Source: Kribbella solani
GTDB taxonomy: Bacteria; Actinomycetota; Actinomycetes; Propionibacteriales; Kribbellaceae
NCBI RefSeq assembly: GCF_014205295.1
Contig: NZ_JACHNF010000001.1
Span: 2,542,001 to 2,606,000, forward strand
Direction: 5' to 3'
Length of the DNA: 64,000 nt
A program made the translations under genes and the position numbers. How positions within the stretch are numbered: the first letter of the stretch is position 1; each line of letters starts with the position of its first letter. Below the pieces are notes generated by a model that worked only from the letters and a program-made list of their open reading frames with translations, did not search any database and had not been told where the DNA came from. Shown piece after piece: positions 9,796-19,013 of this stretch.

Positions 9796-10313
9796 CAGCA
9801 CTTCCTCAAACTCACCTTCGTCGACGCCCGGGCGTACCCGGTGTTCGCGGTGACGTTCGGTTACGGCCTCGTTCACGCGACACTGCCTGTTCACCGCCGC
9901 GCAAGCAGGCATCGCCGTACTGACCAGCTCGGGCCCGGCGCACGCACTGACCAACGACCCGAACCCATCGCTGGCCGCGACCTCGTACGGCGCGAGTCTG
10001 CTCGACCGGCTGCACGAGTACCCGATGCACACCGCCGGCGTGCTTGGCTTCATCATGGTTGTCTGGCTCGGCATCTGGGCCGCCCGCAAGCAGATCCTGG
10101 AGAACCCGGCCGCCCACAAGCAAGTACTGTCCTGGACCGCCGGCATCGGACTCGGCACCGTTCACGCTGGACCTGCGCATCGGCAGCACCGCGTACACAG
10201 CTGCTCTGGTGGCGATCGGTGTCTGGATCATCTCGGTGCTCGGCGCGTACGCGATGAGCAAGCGTTCGTACCGTGGTCCGGCCGAGACCCTGCTGCGCCG
10301 GCTCGTGTACTGA
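9796..10313 (+). pseudogene. Broken DUF418-family membrane protein
   Basis: Three stretches in different frames match the DUF418 (YeiB-like) pattern. They are HFLKLTFVDARAYPVFAVTF with FGYGLV (9799 to about 9885), a middle piece with AQAGIAVLTSSGPAHAL and IWAARKQILENP (about 9890-10165), and a C-terminal piece from FTLDLRIGSTAY to RGPAETLLRRLVY (about 10160-10313). The pieces total about 170 codons against nearly 400 in intact members, so there are large internal deletions plus two frame changes. A TAA lies in frame just before the first piece and no start is visible. It is a decayed remnant. Confidence 0.75.
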
Positions 10314-10331
10314 CTTGGGAGGATGACTTTC

Positions 10332-10934
10332 ATGAGTGACTTCGGCGTACCGGAACCCGCCAACCTCTCCGAGCTGTCCGGCGAGAGCCCGGTGGCCGAG
10401 ACCAGCGTACGGCTCGCGCTCCCGGCGGAGGCGAACGAGATCGGCGAGATCCAGGTGACGGCCTGGCGCACGGCGTACGCCGGTCTGCTGCCCACCGATG
10501 TCCTTGCCGACCTGAACTCTGCGCAGTTCGCCGCGCAGTGGCGGGCCGCGCTGATCGCGCCGGGCGAGGCCCGGAACCGGGTGATGGTCGCGCTGGCCGG
10601 CCGGACGCTGGTCGGCTTCGCGGCGATCACGCCGTCGGACGACCCGGACGCCGACGCGCAGCGGGACGCCCTGATCGCCGAGCTGGCGGTGCTGCCCGAG
10701 GCGACCCGGGCCGGCCACGGCTCCCGGCTGCTGAACGCCGTCGTCGACACCATCCGCGCCGACGGTTTCGCCCGGGTGACGGTCTGGGTCAACTCGACCG
10801 ACGACGTGCTCCGGGCCTTCTACACCGAGGCCGGCTGGGCGCCGGACGGCGCGCACCGCGAGCTCGACCTGTACGGCGACGAGTCGGTCCGGATCAAGCA
10901 GATCCGGCTGCACACCGACCCCGGCCCGGCCTGA
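10332..10934 (+). CDS. GNAT-family N-acetyltransferase
   Basis: About 200 residues. The GNAT fold is shown by the N-terminal strand (SVRLALPAEANEIGEIQVTAW), motif A-like ELAVLPEATRAGHGSRLLNA (acetyl-CoA loop RAGHGS) and the C-terminal DVLRAFYTEAGWAPDG. The ATG at 10332 is chosen because GGGAGG (10317-10322) lies 9 nt upstream; the ATG at 10323 is too close to it. Substrate unknown. It stands alone between the DUF418 pseudogene and the secreted hydrolase. Confidence 0.85.
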   Translation: MSDFGVPEPANLSELSGESPVAETSVRLALPAEANEIGEIQVTAWRTAYAGLLPTDVLADLNSAQFAAQWRAALIAPGEARNRVMVALAGRTLVGFAAITPSDDPDADAQRDALIAELAVLPEATRAGHGSRLLNAVVDTIRADGFARVTVWVNSTDDVLRAFYTEAGWAPDGAHRELDLYGDESVRIKQIRLHTDPGPA

Positions 10935-10981
10935 GCCTCTCGCACTAGCAGGCAGTCGATCCGGGACAAGCCGGGGGTGGT

Positions 10982-11016
10982 GTTCGACCGGTCGAACCGC
11001 GCATGACACATTGTCA
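10982..11016. promoter_or_regulatory. Two adjacent palindromes upstream of the secreted hydrolase
   Basis: GTTCGACCGGTCGAAC (10982-10997) is a perfect 16-bp palindrome, and TGACACATTGTCA (11004-11016) has 5-bp arms around 3 nt. They lie 37-71 nt before the hydrolase ATG and may be operators; the first could instead be a short hairpin ending the GNAT transcript. Confidence 0.4.
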
Positions 11017-11052
11017 CGGTCCGATCACGCAATGCCATCCGCTGGAGTCTGC

Positions 11053-12762
11053 ATGAAGTACCTCACCCTGGCCGTCGGCCTAGGGATCTCCGCCGCTGCC
11101 GTGCTCGTCGTTCCCGGGTCCGGCGCGAGCGCGTCGATGCAGTCGTCCGCCGTCGACCGCCCGCATCCGGTCGCCACCAAGTACCTCAAGCAGAGACCGA
11201 CGTGGATTCCGTGCGGTGATCCCGAGCTGCGGACGTACTGCGCGAAGGTGACCGTCCCGCGGGACTGGGCGAACCAGTACGCGGGCAACGACCTGCAGAT
11301 CGCGGTCAGCAAGGTCGCGCCGGCGAAGGGCAAGCCGACCCGGGTCGTGTTCGGCAACCCGGGTGGTCCGGGCGGCGCCGGGCTCGGGATGGCGCCGTAC
11401 CTGGCCAGTCAGGCGGCACTCGCGAAGGACTTCCTCACCGTCGGCTTCGACCCACGCGGCACCGGGAGCAGCACCGACGTCAGCTGCGACGGCAGTCCCG
11501 GGTACTCGATGGACGCCCGCGACCGCGACCCGGCGAACCGCGATCTGATCGCCGAGGCGTCCGCGATGACGCAGGCGTACTGCAAGCAGCAGTCGCACGG
11601 CCTGCTCCCGTACGTCACCACCGCGCAGACCGTGCAGGACATGGACCTGATCCGGCAGCTGCTCGGCTTCGACAAGATGGACTACCTCGGGTACTCCGCT
11701 GGTACCTGGCTCGGCGCGTACTACCAGACGTACTTCCCGCGGCACGTCGGCCGGTTCGTACTCGACTCGAACACGGACTTCACCAAGACCTGGCTGGACA
11801 CGTTCGTCAGCCAGCCGCAGGCGTTCGAGCGCCGGTTCCGCGAGGACTTCGCGCCCTGGGCGGCCAAGTACGACGACCAGCTGCACCTCGGTACGTCACC
11901 GGGCGCGGTCATCCGCACCTACGAACGGTTACGGCGCGCGCTCAAGGAGCAGCCGGCGGTCGAGGAGTTCATGGAAGCCTCGGTGAAGATCACGTACGAC
12001 CAGAACACCCTCGACCAGATGGTCGCCGGCGATATGTACTCGAAACTCGATTTCCAATCCCTGGCCGCGGACCTGGCATTTCTTCGGGACCTTTCCGCGG
12101 CGCAGGCAAAAGGCGGACCGCGGGCGGCACAACGGCATGTCGACGCGTTGCCGGTGGCCCGGCAGCGGCAGCTCGTGCAGCGGGCGAACCGGACGCCGAT
12201 CGGGATGCGCCTGCTCGGCGCGGAAGACGACTCCGAGAACGCGACCTTCACCGCGATCACCTGCAACGACACCCCCTGGCCGCAGGGCCGCGAGTACGGC
12301 GAGCAGCTCGCCGCGCGGCTCGGACCGCACTTCCCGCTGGTCGGCTGGACGATGACCGAGAACCCGTGCTTCTACTGGGACCGGCCGAACCTGACCATGC
12401 CGACGCCGACTGGAAACGGCTTGCCCACAACGCTGATGGTGCAGTCCGTACACGATCCGGCGACCAACTACGCCCTCGCCGCGTCGGCCCACGGCCGGTA
12501 CGCCGGGTCGCGGCTGGTGACCGTCACCGGCGAAGGTGACCACGGCGTGTACGGCGGGGTGAACAAGTGCGCCGACCAGATCGTGAATGCCTTCCTCACC
12601 ACCGGCAAGGCACCGGCGACGGACGTCAGTTGCGCCGGGCAGGGCATCCCGGCACCACACAAGGTCGCGCCGGGACTGGACGACCCGTCCGGGTACGCGA
12701 AGGGTGCTCCTTTACGGCGGATCGCCGGATTCACAAAAGCAATTTCCGGTTATCTGCATTGA
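11053..12762 (+). CDS. Secreted alpha/beta hydrolase, tripeptidyl-aminopeptidase-like
   Basis: 569 residues from ATG 11053, which has GGAG 5 nt upstream and starts a clear signal peptide (MKYLTLAVGLGISAAAVLVV, cleavage near GASA). The nucleophile elbow is LGYSAGTW, with the oxyanion region FGNPGGPGGAG. The C-terminal TAP-like domain contains the HDPATNYALA acid region and the catalytic-His candidate GEGDHGVYGG. The family removes N-terminal tripeptides or hydrolyses esters outside the cell; the exact substrate is unknown. An in-frame start at 11011 would bury the signal peptide and is rejected. Confidence 0.88.
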   Translation: MKYLTLAVGLGISAAAVLVVPGSGASASMQSSAVDRPHPVATKYLKQRPTWIPCGDPELRTYCAKVTVPRDWANQYAGNDLQIAVSKVAPAKGKPTRVVFGNPGGPGGAGLGMAPYLASQAALAKDFLTVGFDPRGTGSSTDVSCDGSPGYSMDARDRDPANRDLIAEASAMTQAYCKQQSHGLLPYVTTAQTVQDMDLIRQLLGFDKMDYLGYSAGTWLGAYYQTYFPRHVGRFVLDSNTDFTKTWLDTFVSQPQAFERRFREDFAPWAAKYDDQLHLGTSPGAVIRTYERLRRALKEQPAVEEFMEASVKITYDQNTLDQMVAGDMYSKLDFQSLAADLAFLRDLSAAQAKGGPRAAQRHVDALPVARQRQLVQRANRTPIGMRLLGAEDDSENATFTAITCNDTPWPQGREYGEQLAARLGPHFPLVGWTMTENPCFYWDRPNLTMPTPTGNGLPTTLMVQSVHDPATNYALAASAHGRYAGSRLVTVTGEGDHGVYGGVNKCADQIVNAFLTTGKAPATDVSCAGQGIPAPHKVAPGLDDPSGYAKGAPLRRIAGFTKAISGYLH

Positions 12763-13162
12763 GCCAACGCGGGCCCGCGCAGGTTAATTGTTCGGTACAC
12801 GCACTGGTGTTTTCCGGTCACGGTCGGCGAAATCCGGCCGGGCCGGCGCCGGTGCTTTCGTTGTCAGGATCGAGTTGTCAGGGGAATGTCAGGGTTGCGT
12901 CCCTGTGCGACGGAGCGTGATCACGGCAACCTTGAGTCAGCGCGGGAGGAGCCGGGCGTCGACCGGGAGGGCTCGACGAGGGTGACCAGCGCAGGGCGTG
13001 ACTACGGCCGGCTGTGAGGTGGGGGACTGCCTGGGGGGTCAGACAGAGGGCACAGCCGGTCGGGTCACGCGTGTCGTCACCCGCGCCACCAGATCCCTCG
13101 CGGGGCACCGTCGATCCCCCAGGTCATGGTGCCTCGCGAGGCACCACGCGAAGCGGTTGCCA
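12763..13162. other. 400-bp intergenic region with repeats but no convincing gene
   Basis: This lies between the 3' ends of the convergent hydrolase and STAND regulator. It contains the 12-bp palindrome CGCGGGCCCGCG (12768-12779), three TGTCAGG direct repeats (12862, 12876 and about 12887), and a hairpin-forming block at 13095-13145. Open frames here have no recognisable protein features. Confidence 0.6.
13128..13145 (-). terminator. Perfect palindrome after the STAND regulator gene
   Basis: GGTGCCTCGCGAGGCACC is an 18-bp perfect palindrome 17 nt beyond the regulator's stop. A second copy of one arm (CCTCGCGGGGCACC, about 13097-13110, one mismatch) could form an alternative larger hairpin. 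There is no U-tract, so terminator function is tentative. Confidence 0.4.
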
Positions 13163-15772
13163 TCAGAGCGGATCCCGCCCAAACGGATCATGCGGCGACG
13201 GGTCGCGGCCGAGTGGATCGTGCGGCAGCGGAGCCCGGCCGAGCGGGTCGTGCCGGACTGGTTCGTTCTGAAGCGGGTCGTGGGTTCGGCCAATGGTTGG
13301 GGTGCCGCGGGGTGGATAGCCGTCGGCGACGGCGGCCAGTGGGGCGGCTCTGCCGGCGGACCACGCGGCCCGGAAGGCCCGCCGGTCCAAGGCTGCTTCG
13401 ACCGCGGTTCGGGTGGCCCGATGATCGGCCTTCTCGATCTCCGGCACCGGTGCCCGGATCACCTCGCGCACCTCATCCGCGGCACCGAGCAGAAACGCGG
13501 CGTACTCACTGCGCCCCCGCAACTGCGCGACAGCCGCCAGCTCCTCCAGCACACTGGCCGACCGCCACCGATCACCCAGATCGCGATGCTCGGCCAGACT
13601 CTCGTCCAGCAAGTGCACGGCGCGCTCGGTCGATCCACGCCGTCGCTCGATGATCCCCAGCTGGTTCAACGACCAGGCGACACCTTCGCGGTACCCGAGC
13701 CGCTGCGACAGCGCCAAACTCTCCTGCAACAGATCCTCGGCTTCGACGAGCTCACCGTCGTACTGCGCGATGGTCCCCAGGCTGATCAGCGACCAGGCCA
13801 GTCCTTCACCATCGCCGACGACCCGGAAACTGTCCCGCGCCCGACGGCACCGCCGCGCCCCGATCTCGACGTCCCCACGCAACCACGCCACAAACCCCAA
13901 GTGGTTGTGCGCCCACGCCATCCCGGCCCGGTCACCAAGGCTCTCGTACAGGTCGTAGCTCTCGCAGTGCAGGTCCTCCGCGGCGCCGTAGTCGCCGCGT
14001 TCGCGGGCCACTCCCCCAAGCCGTTGCAGCACCAGCGCCGTACCAGCCTTGTCGCCCAGCTCCTTGTACTGGCCCAGCGCGGTCTCCAAGCGGACGGTAG
14101 CGGCGTCATAATCGCACTGGAGGAACGCCAACGTGCCGGCACCGAGGTTTGCCTTGGCGCACGCACCGGCGAGCTCACTCGGCTGTGTCGTAGCTGCCAG
14201 TGTCAGTGCACGCTCCAGCCACTGACTGCCCTCCGCGTAGTGGCCGCGCAGGCTACAGAACAGCCAGAGCCCACCGGCTAGCCGCAGTGCCTCACCGACC
14301 GAGTTGGTCCGCAGTGTCCAAGCTATAGCGGCTCGCAGGTTGTCCAGCTCGCTCTCCAGCCGGTCGAGCCACTGCCCCTGCTCCGGCCCGCGCAGATGCT
14401 TGTCAGCCTCTTCGGCGAGACTGAGGTAGAACTGGGCGTGTCGCGCCGCCGCCTCGTCCGCATGCCCTTCGGCAGCCAGTCGGTCACCGGCGAACTCCCG
14501 GATCACGGCAAGCATGTAGTACCGAGCGACACCGCCTCGGCGGATCACCCGGATCAGCGACTTGTCCGCCAGCCGACCAGTCAGGTCCAGTGCTTCGGAC
14601 CGTTCCGCTGGACCGGGTGACTGCTGCCCCGACATGACCGTCGCGGCCGCGTTCAACGTCCACCCACCGACGAACACCGACAGCTGCGCGAACACCTCCC
14701 GCTCGGTCGGTGTCAGCAGCGCGTGGCTCCACTCGATCGCTCCGTACATGGACTGTTGCCGTGGTGACGCGGTCCGCGAGCCGCCGGCCAGGATGCCGAA
14801 CGACGACTCCAGCTCAACCGCCAGCTCGTCGATCGTCATCACGTTCGTACGCGCCGCCGCCAGCTCGATCGCGAGTGGCATACCCTCCAGCCGGCGTACG
14901 ACTCGGGCAACCTGGTCCAGCTCACCGGTCGGGTCGTAACCGCGAGCAGTCGCACGCTCTACGAACAGTTGCACGGCAGCGGATGACGCCAGTTGATCCG
15001 GGTCGTGCGGGAGCGCCAAGGCGGGTACTACGTACACGCTCTCGCCGGGGAGGCGTAGTAGCTCCCGGCTGGACGCCAGGATGGACAGGTTCGGGCAGGA
15101 CTCCAGCAGGGCGGCGCAGAGCTGACCGACCGCGCCGACGAGGTGCGAGCAGTTGTCGAACACCAGCAGCATCGAGCCGCGGCCGATCTGCTCGGCGATC
15201 TCCTCGACGACCCGCGTGCTCTCCAGCGGATGCAGCCCGATCGCAGTGGCGACAGCCGGCACGACCGTTGACGGATCGGCCAGTGCGGCGAGCGGCACCC
15301 AGCAGACCCCGTCGTGGAATCCGTCCGCCAGCTTGGTGGCCAGTGCCATCGTCAGTCTGGTCTTGCCAACGCCGCCTGGCCCGGTGACAGTGAGCAGCCG
15401 GGTGATTCGCTGACCAAGCAGACGACTGGTGGCGGTCAGCTCGGTGGTCCGCCCGATCAGTTCATTGGGGGGTGCCGGTGGCCGGCGCATCGGCGGGCGC
15501 GACGGGTCGGACTCCCGGCGGGCGGCCGCCGTCAGCATCGAACGGTCCTGGTCGGCGAGCCGCAGCGCATCGGTCAGCAGGCGCAGCGTGTGCGCCCGTG
15601 GCGCCCTTCGGCGCCCCCGCTCCAACGCCGCGATCGCGTCGACGCTCAGACCGGCGAGCTCCGCCAGCGCTTCCTGCGACAGCCCGGCCTCTCGCCGGTG
15701 CCGGCGCAGCAGGCCACCGAATCCAGCCCCCTGCACGTCGTCCGAGCCGCGGCGAGACCCGTCTGATGGCAC
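13163..15772 (-). CDS. HTH-STAND-TPR transcriptional regulator
   Basis: 869 residues from the GTG at 15772; a GTG at 15736 (VQGAGFGGLLRRHR) is an alternative start. Domains in order: XRE/Cro-type HTH (about 17-72), NB-ARC/STAND NTPase with P-loop GPGGVGKTR (131-139) and a Walker B-like MLLVFDN near residue 207, a winged-helix region, then TPR-like helical repeats (about 480-790). This is the architecture of AfsR-like signal-transducing regulators without the SARP domain; ATP-driven assembly on ligand binding is the family model. The C-terminal tail has four 10-residue repeats. Target and signal are unknown. Confidence 0.88.
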   Translation of the reverse strand: MPSDGSRRGSDDVQGAGFGGLLRRHRREAGLSQEALAELAGLSVDAIAALERGRRRAPRAHTLRLLTDALRLADQDRSMLTAAARRESDPSRPPMRRPPAPPNELIGRTTELTATSRLLGQRITRLLTVTGPGGVGKTRLTMALATKLADGFHDGVCWVPLAALADPSTVVPAVATAIGLHPLESTRVVEEIAEQIGRGSMLLVFDNCSHLVGAVGQLCAALLESCPNLSILASSRELLRLPGESVYVVPALALPHDPDQLASSAAVQLFVERATARGYDPTGELDQVARVVRRLEGMPLAIELAAARTNVMTIDELAVELESSFGILAGGSRTASPRQQSMYGAIEWSHALLTPTEREVFAQLSVFVGGWTLNAAATVMSGQQSPGPAERSEALDLTGRLADKSLIRVIRRGGVARYYMLAVIREFAGDRLAAEGHADEAAARHAQFYLSLAEEADKHLRGPEQGQWLDRLESELDNLRAAIAWTLRTNSVGEALRLAGGLWLFCSLRGHYAEGSQWLERALTLAATTQPSELAGACAKANLGAGTLAFLQCDYDAATVRLETALGQYKELGDKAGTALVLQRLGGVARERGDYGAAEDLHCESYDLYESLGDRAGMAWAHNHLGFVAWLRGDVEIGARRCRRARDSFRVVGDGEGLAWSLISLGTIAQYDGELVEAEDLLQESLALSQRLGYREGVAWSLNQLGIIERRRGSTERAVHLLDESLAEHRDLGDRWRSASVLEELAAVAQLRGRSEYAAFLLGAADEVREVIRAPVPEIEKADHRATRTAVEAALDRRAFRAAWSAGRAAPLAAVADGYPPRGTPTIGRTHDPLQNEPVRHDPLGRAPLPHDPLGRDPSPHDPFGRDPL
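13166..13282 (-). repeat. 30-bp tandem repeats encoding a decapeptide tail
   Basis: The last 39 codons of the STAND gene encode HDPLQNEPVR, HDPLGRAPLP, HDPLGRDPSP and HDPFGRDPL in tandem. The DNA period is 30 bp and the copies have diverged at several positions. Confidence 0.8.
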
Positions 15773-15932
15773 AGGACGGCCCCACCCAGTCTCCGACCCT
15801 TTACGTGGCTGCTGCCACGTACCTTCACAGTCGAAAATATCGCGTTCTGGCCCGGATTGGCAGGCTCACCGGCTTGTTGCCAGCGAACTCGAAGGTAACT
15901 TCAGCTGGACCGGGTACTTCGGCCGGGCAACG

Positions 15933-16376
15933 TCAGCTGGATTGGGCGTGCTGGGCGATCGCGGTCCGCATGCTCTGCCGGGCCCGTTTCCGGTCCCCCG
16001 CCGCGTCGTACGCCGTCGACAGCCGGAACCAGACCCGCCAGTCGTCCGGGGCCGCCTCCGCCTCCGCCCGGTACCGCCTGAAGGCCTCGTCGGCCGCGGC
16101 CCGGTCGATCCGCCCGGACGGCCGGCGCGGCAGATCGTCGACCGGAAGCCCGCCGGACGCCTCCAGCTCCCGCGCAAGCACCTCGGTCTGCCGGCCGAAC
16201 TGCAGTTCCCGCCAGACCAGGTACGCACCCAGGAGCGGGATGACCAGGACCGCGATTCCGAGCACGATCGCCACCGGGTCGCCGGTGCCGATCAGGAGCA
16301 CGCCACGCCAGCCGAGCAGTCCGGCGTACGCGACGAACACCACCGCCAGCAGAATCGCGGTCCGCTTCGCCGTCAT
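15933..16376 (-). CDS. Membrane-anchored protein with one TPR-like helical pair
   Basis: 147 residues from ATG 16376 (MTAKRTAILLAVVFVAYAGL). Two hydrophobic segments (about 6-25 and 35-57) are followed by a charged cytoplasmic region ending in a TPR-like motif (DDWRVWFRLSTAYDAAGDRK). It starts 2 nt after the dapB stop, so it is co-translated with dapB, and I recall an equivalent small membrane/TPR gene beside dapB in other actinomycetes. Function unknown. Upstream open frame to 16931 is dapB shadow. The 160 bp between this gene's end and the STAND start (15773-15932) shows no gene. Confidence 0.75.
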   Translation of the reverse strand: MTAKRTAILLAVVFVAYAGLLGWRGVLLIGTGDPVAIVLGIAVLVIPLLGAYLVWRELQFGRQTEVLARELEASGGLPVDDLPRRPSGRIDRAAADEAFRRYRAEAEAAPDDWRVWFRLSTAYDAAGDRKRARQSMRTAIAQHAQSS

Positions 16377-16378
16377 CG

Positions 16379-17152
<774 letters not shown>

Positions 17153-17161
17153 TCAAGGATC

Positions 17162-18988
17162 TCATCCGGCCGGGACGGCGGGATGCTCGGCCTTCGGTAC
17201 CCACACCTGCAGCCCGATCGTCTGCGGCGGCGGAGCGAGCAGCACGTACTCGGTGTCGAAGATCAGCCCGCAGAAGCGCAGCGCGACGATGTCCTCCGCG
17301 CTGATCAGCCGGTTCAGGATGAGCACCGGCGGCCGCGGCGACGGGTTCTGCCGGCAGGCCTCCTCGATCCCGGCAGCGGTCCGGTCGCGTTCCTTCGGCG
17401 CGATCCAGGCCTCCCCGAGCGGCCGGCCGTCGAGGATCAGCACCAGTCCGGCCATCTTGTCGAACGCCAGCATCGGGCGTCCGCCCGGCTCGGTGTACGG
17501 GCGCAGTTCACCAGCCAGCTTGGTGAAGTTCTGCTCCATGGGTTCCGACACGTACATGCCATGCAGGGCGGGCAGCGTCGCGGCATACGTGAGCTGTGAG
17601 CGACCGACCGAGCGGTACGGGTAGTCGATCAGACCCGTGTACGCGATGAACGTGGTAGCGACCAACGTGCCGACCAGAGCGAGACCAACCGTCGCCCGGG
17701 CGGCTACTGGAGTGGCCCAGATGCCGGTGAGCACCGCGATCATCACCGCGGTCCAGGCGGCGAACGCGTTGAAGCCGATCGTGTACAGCGGGGTGTTCGT
17801 GCCGAATGCCTGCGCAAAGGGCAACAGAACGAGCAGGGCGAGGATCACCCAGGTCCTGCTGTTCTCCCGGCTCAACCGCGAGCACTCGGTGACGCCAACG
17901 CGATGGGTGATCAGTGCACCAGCAGCAGCAACCACAGCCACCAGTACGGCGGCCAGCAGCGTCTGTGCGTACGCGGCGGTGTGCTGCGACCCGCCCAGTG
18001 CCCCGTCGTCGACAAGCACGTGCCGTACGGACACGATCAGTCCGCCCACGGCGAGGACGGCAGCGACGATGCGGAGCCAACGCCAGCGGGCGATGGTAGT
18101 CAGTGCGGTCGCCAGCAGGAGCAGTCCGTGTGCTTGCAGTGTTTGGCCGAGTAGCTTGATCCCGCTCGACCAGTAGATCTGTAGCAAGTCGGTCGGTGTG
18201 TACGAGGTACCGGCGATGAACTTGTTGACCGTGACGATCCCAGGTATCGCCACGTTCAGCCGTACTACGAACAGCTGCACGACCAGCGCCGTCACCGCCA
18301 GACCGCCGAGGGCCAACAGGATGCCGCGGGCAACTGAGCGCCAACCCCGGGCCGCTAGTACAACCACTGCCGCGACCACGATCAGGCCGATCACCACGAC
18401 TGAGGTCCACTTGGCCAGCACCATCACGCCGATGACCAGGCCGGCCACCACCGGTACCCAGAACGGCACCTGCCGGTCGCGGTCGACCGCTGTCGCCATC
18501 CACAGCACGCACGACACCAGTGTCAGCGCGCCGAGCAGGATCACGTCGTTGTACCCGGGTGACAACGGCAACCACGCGAAACACATCCCACCGGCCGCCA
18601 GGATCAGCGCCGTACCCGCCAGCTCGAACAGGATCGACCGTGGCATCCCCGGGCGCCGTCCGCGCAGCCAGCGCATGAAGCTGTACCCGAAGAGCAGGTG
18701 TACGACGACCACGGTCACCAGCCGGAACAGCCGGAGCTTCACGATGTCGTAGCCGAACCACTCGAACAGCGGCCCGTACAAGTACTGCACACCGGTCAGT
18801 GCGAGCGGATTGCTGTCCCACCACCGGTACGAGAGCAGGTAGTACCCCTCGTCGGTGATGTCGAAGCCCCTGTTGGCTGACAGGGCCGCCGCGACGATCC
18901 ACCACGCCGCTAAACCGGCCGCAACCACCAGTACGCCTATGAGCAGCACAGAACGCCGGTCTGGCAGTACGACCCGCTGCGTGCTCAC
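17162..18988 (-). CDS. PMT-like polytopic membrane protein (GT-C glycosyltransferase-like)
   Basis: 608 residues from GTG 18988 (VSTQRVVLPDRRSVLLIG). About 11-13 hydrophobic segments fill residues 14-450, and the C-terminal domain of about 150 residues is soluble. The first extracytoplasmic loop carries FDITDEGYYLLSYRWW; an acidic DE pair here is typical of GT-C/PMT glycosyltransferases using polyprenyl-phosphate sugars. The open frame runs further upstream to 19156, but that part overlaps oppF and has no sense as protein. It begins 25 nt after oppF and probably shares its operon. Donor and acceptor are unknown. Confidence 0.7.
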   Translation of the reverse strand: MSTQRVVLPDRRSVLLIGVLVVAAGLAAWWIVAAALSANRGFDITDEGYYLLSYRWWDSNPLALTGVQYLYGPLFEWFGYDIVKLRLFRLVTVVVVHLLFGYSFMRWLRGRRPGMPRSILFELAGTALILAAGGMCFAWLPLSPGYNDVILLGALTLVSCVLWMATAVDRDRQVPFWVPVVAGLVIGVMVLAKWTSVVVIGLIVVAAVVVLAARGWRSVARGILLALGGLAVTALVVQLFVVRLNVAIPGIVTVNKFIAGTSYTPTDLLQIYWSSGIKLLGQTLQAHGLLLLATALTTIARWRWLRIVAAVLAVGGLIVSVRHVLVDDGALGGSQHTAAYAQTLLAAVLVAVVAAAGALITHRVGVTECSRLSRENSRTWVILALLVLLPFAQAFGTNTPLYTIGFNAFAAWTAVMIAVLTGIWATPVAARATVGLALVGTLVATTFIAYTGLIDYPYRSVGRSQLTYAATLPALHGMYVSEPMEQNFTKLAGELRPYTEPGGRPMLAFDKMAGLVLILDGRPLGEAWIAPKERDRTAAGIEEACRQNPSPRPPVLILNRLISAEDIVALRFCGLIFDTEYVLLAPPPQTIGLQVWVPKAEHPAVPAG

Positions 18989-19013
18989 GGCCGCCACACT
19001 AGCGGTCGGTGTC

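Noticed and set aside
12763..13162. Several 80-100-codon ORFs between the hydrolase and STAND genes
   Set aside because: Arg/Ser-rich out-of-frame-like sequence, no SD or recognisable motif; treated as intergenic DNA.
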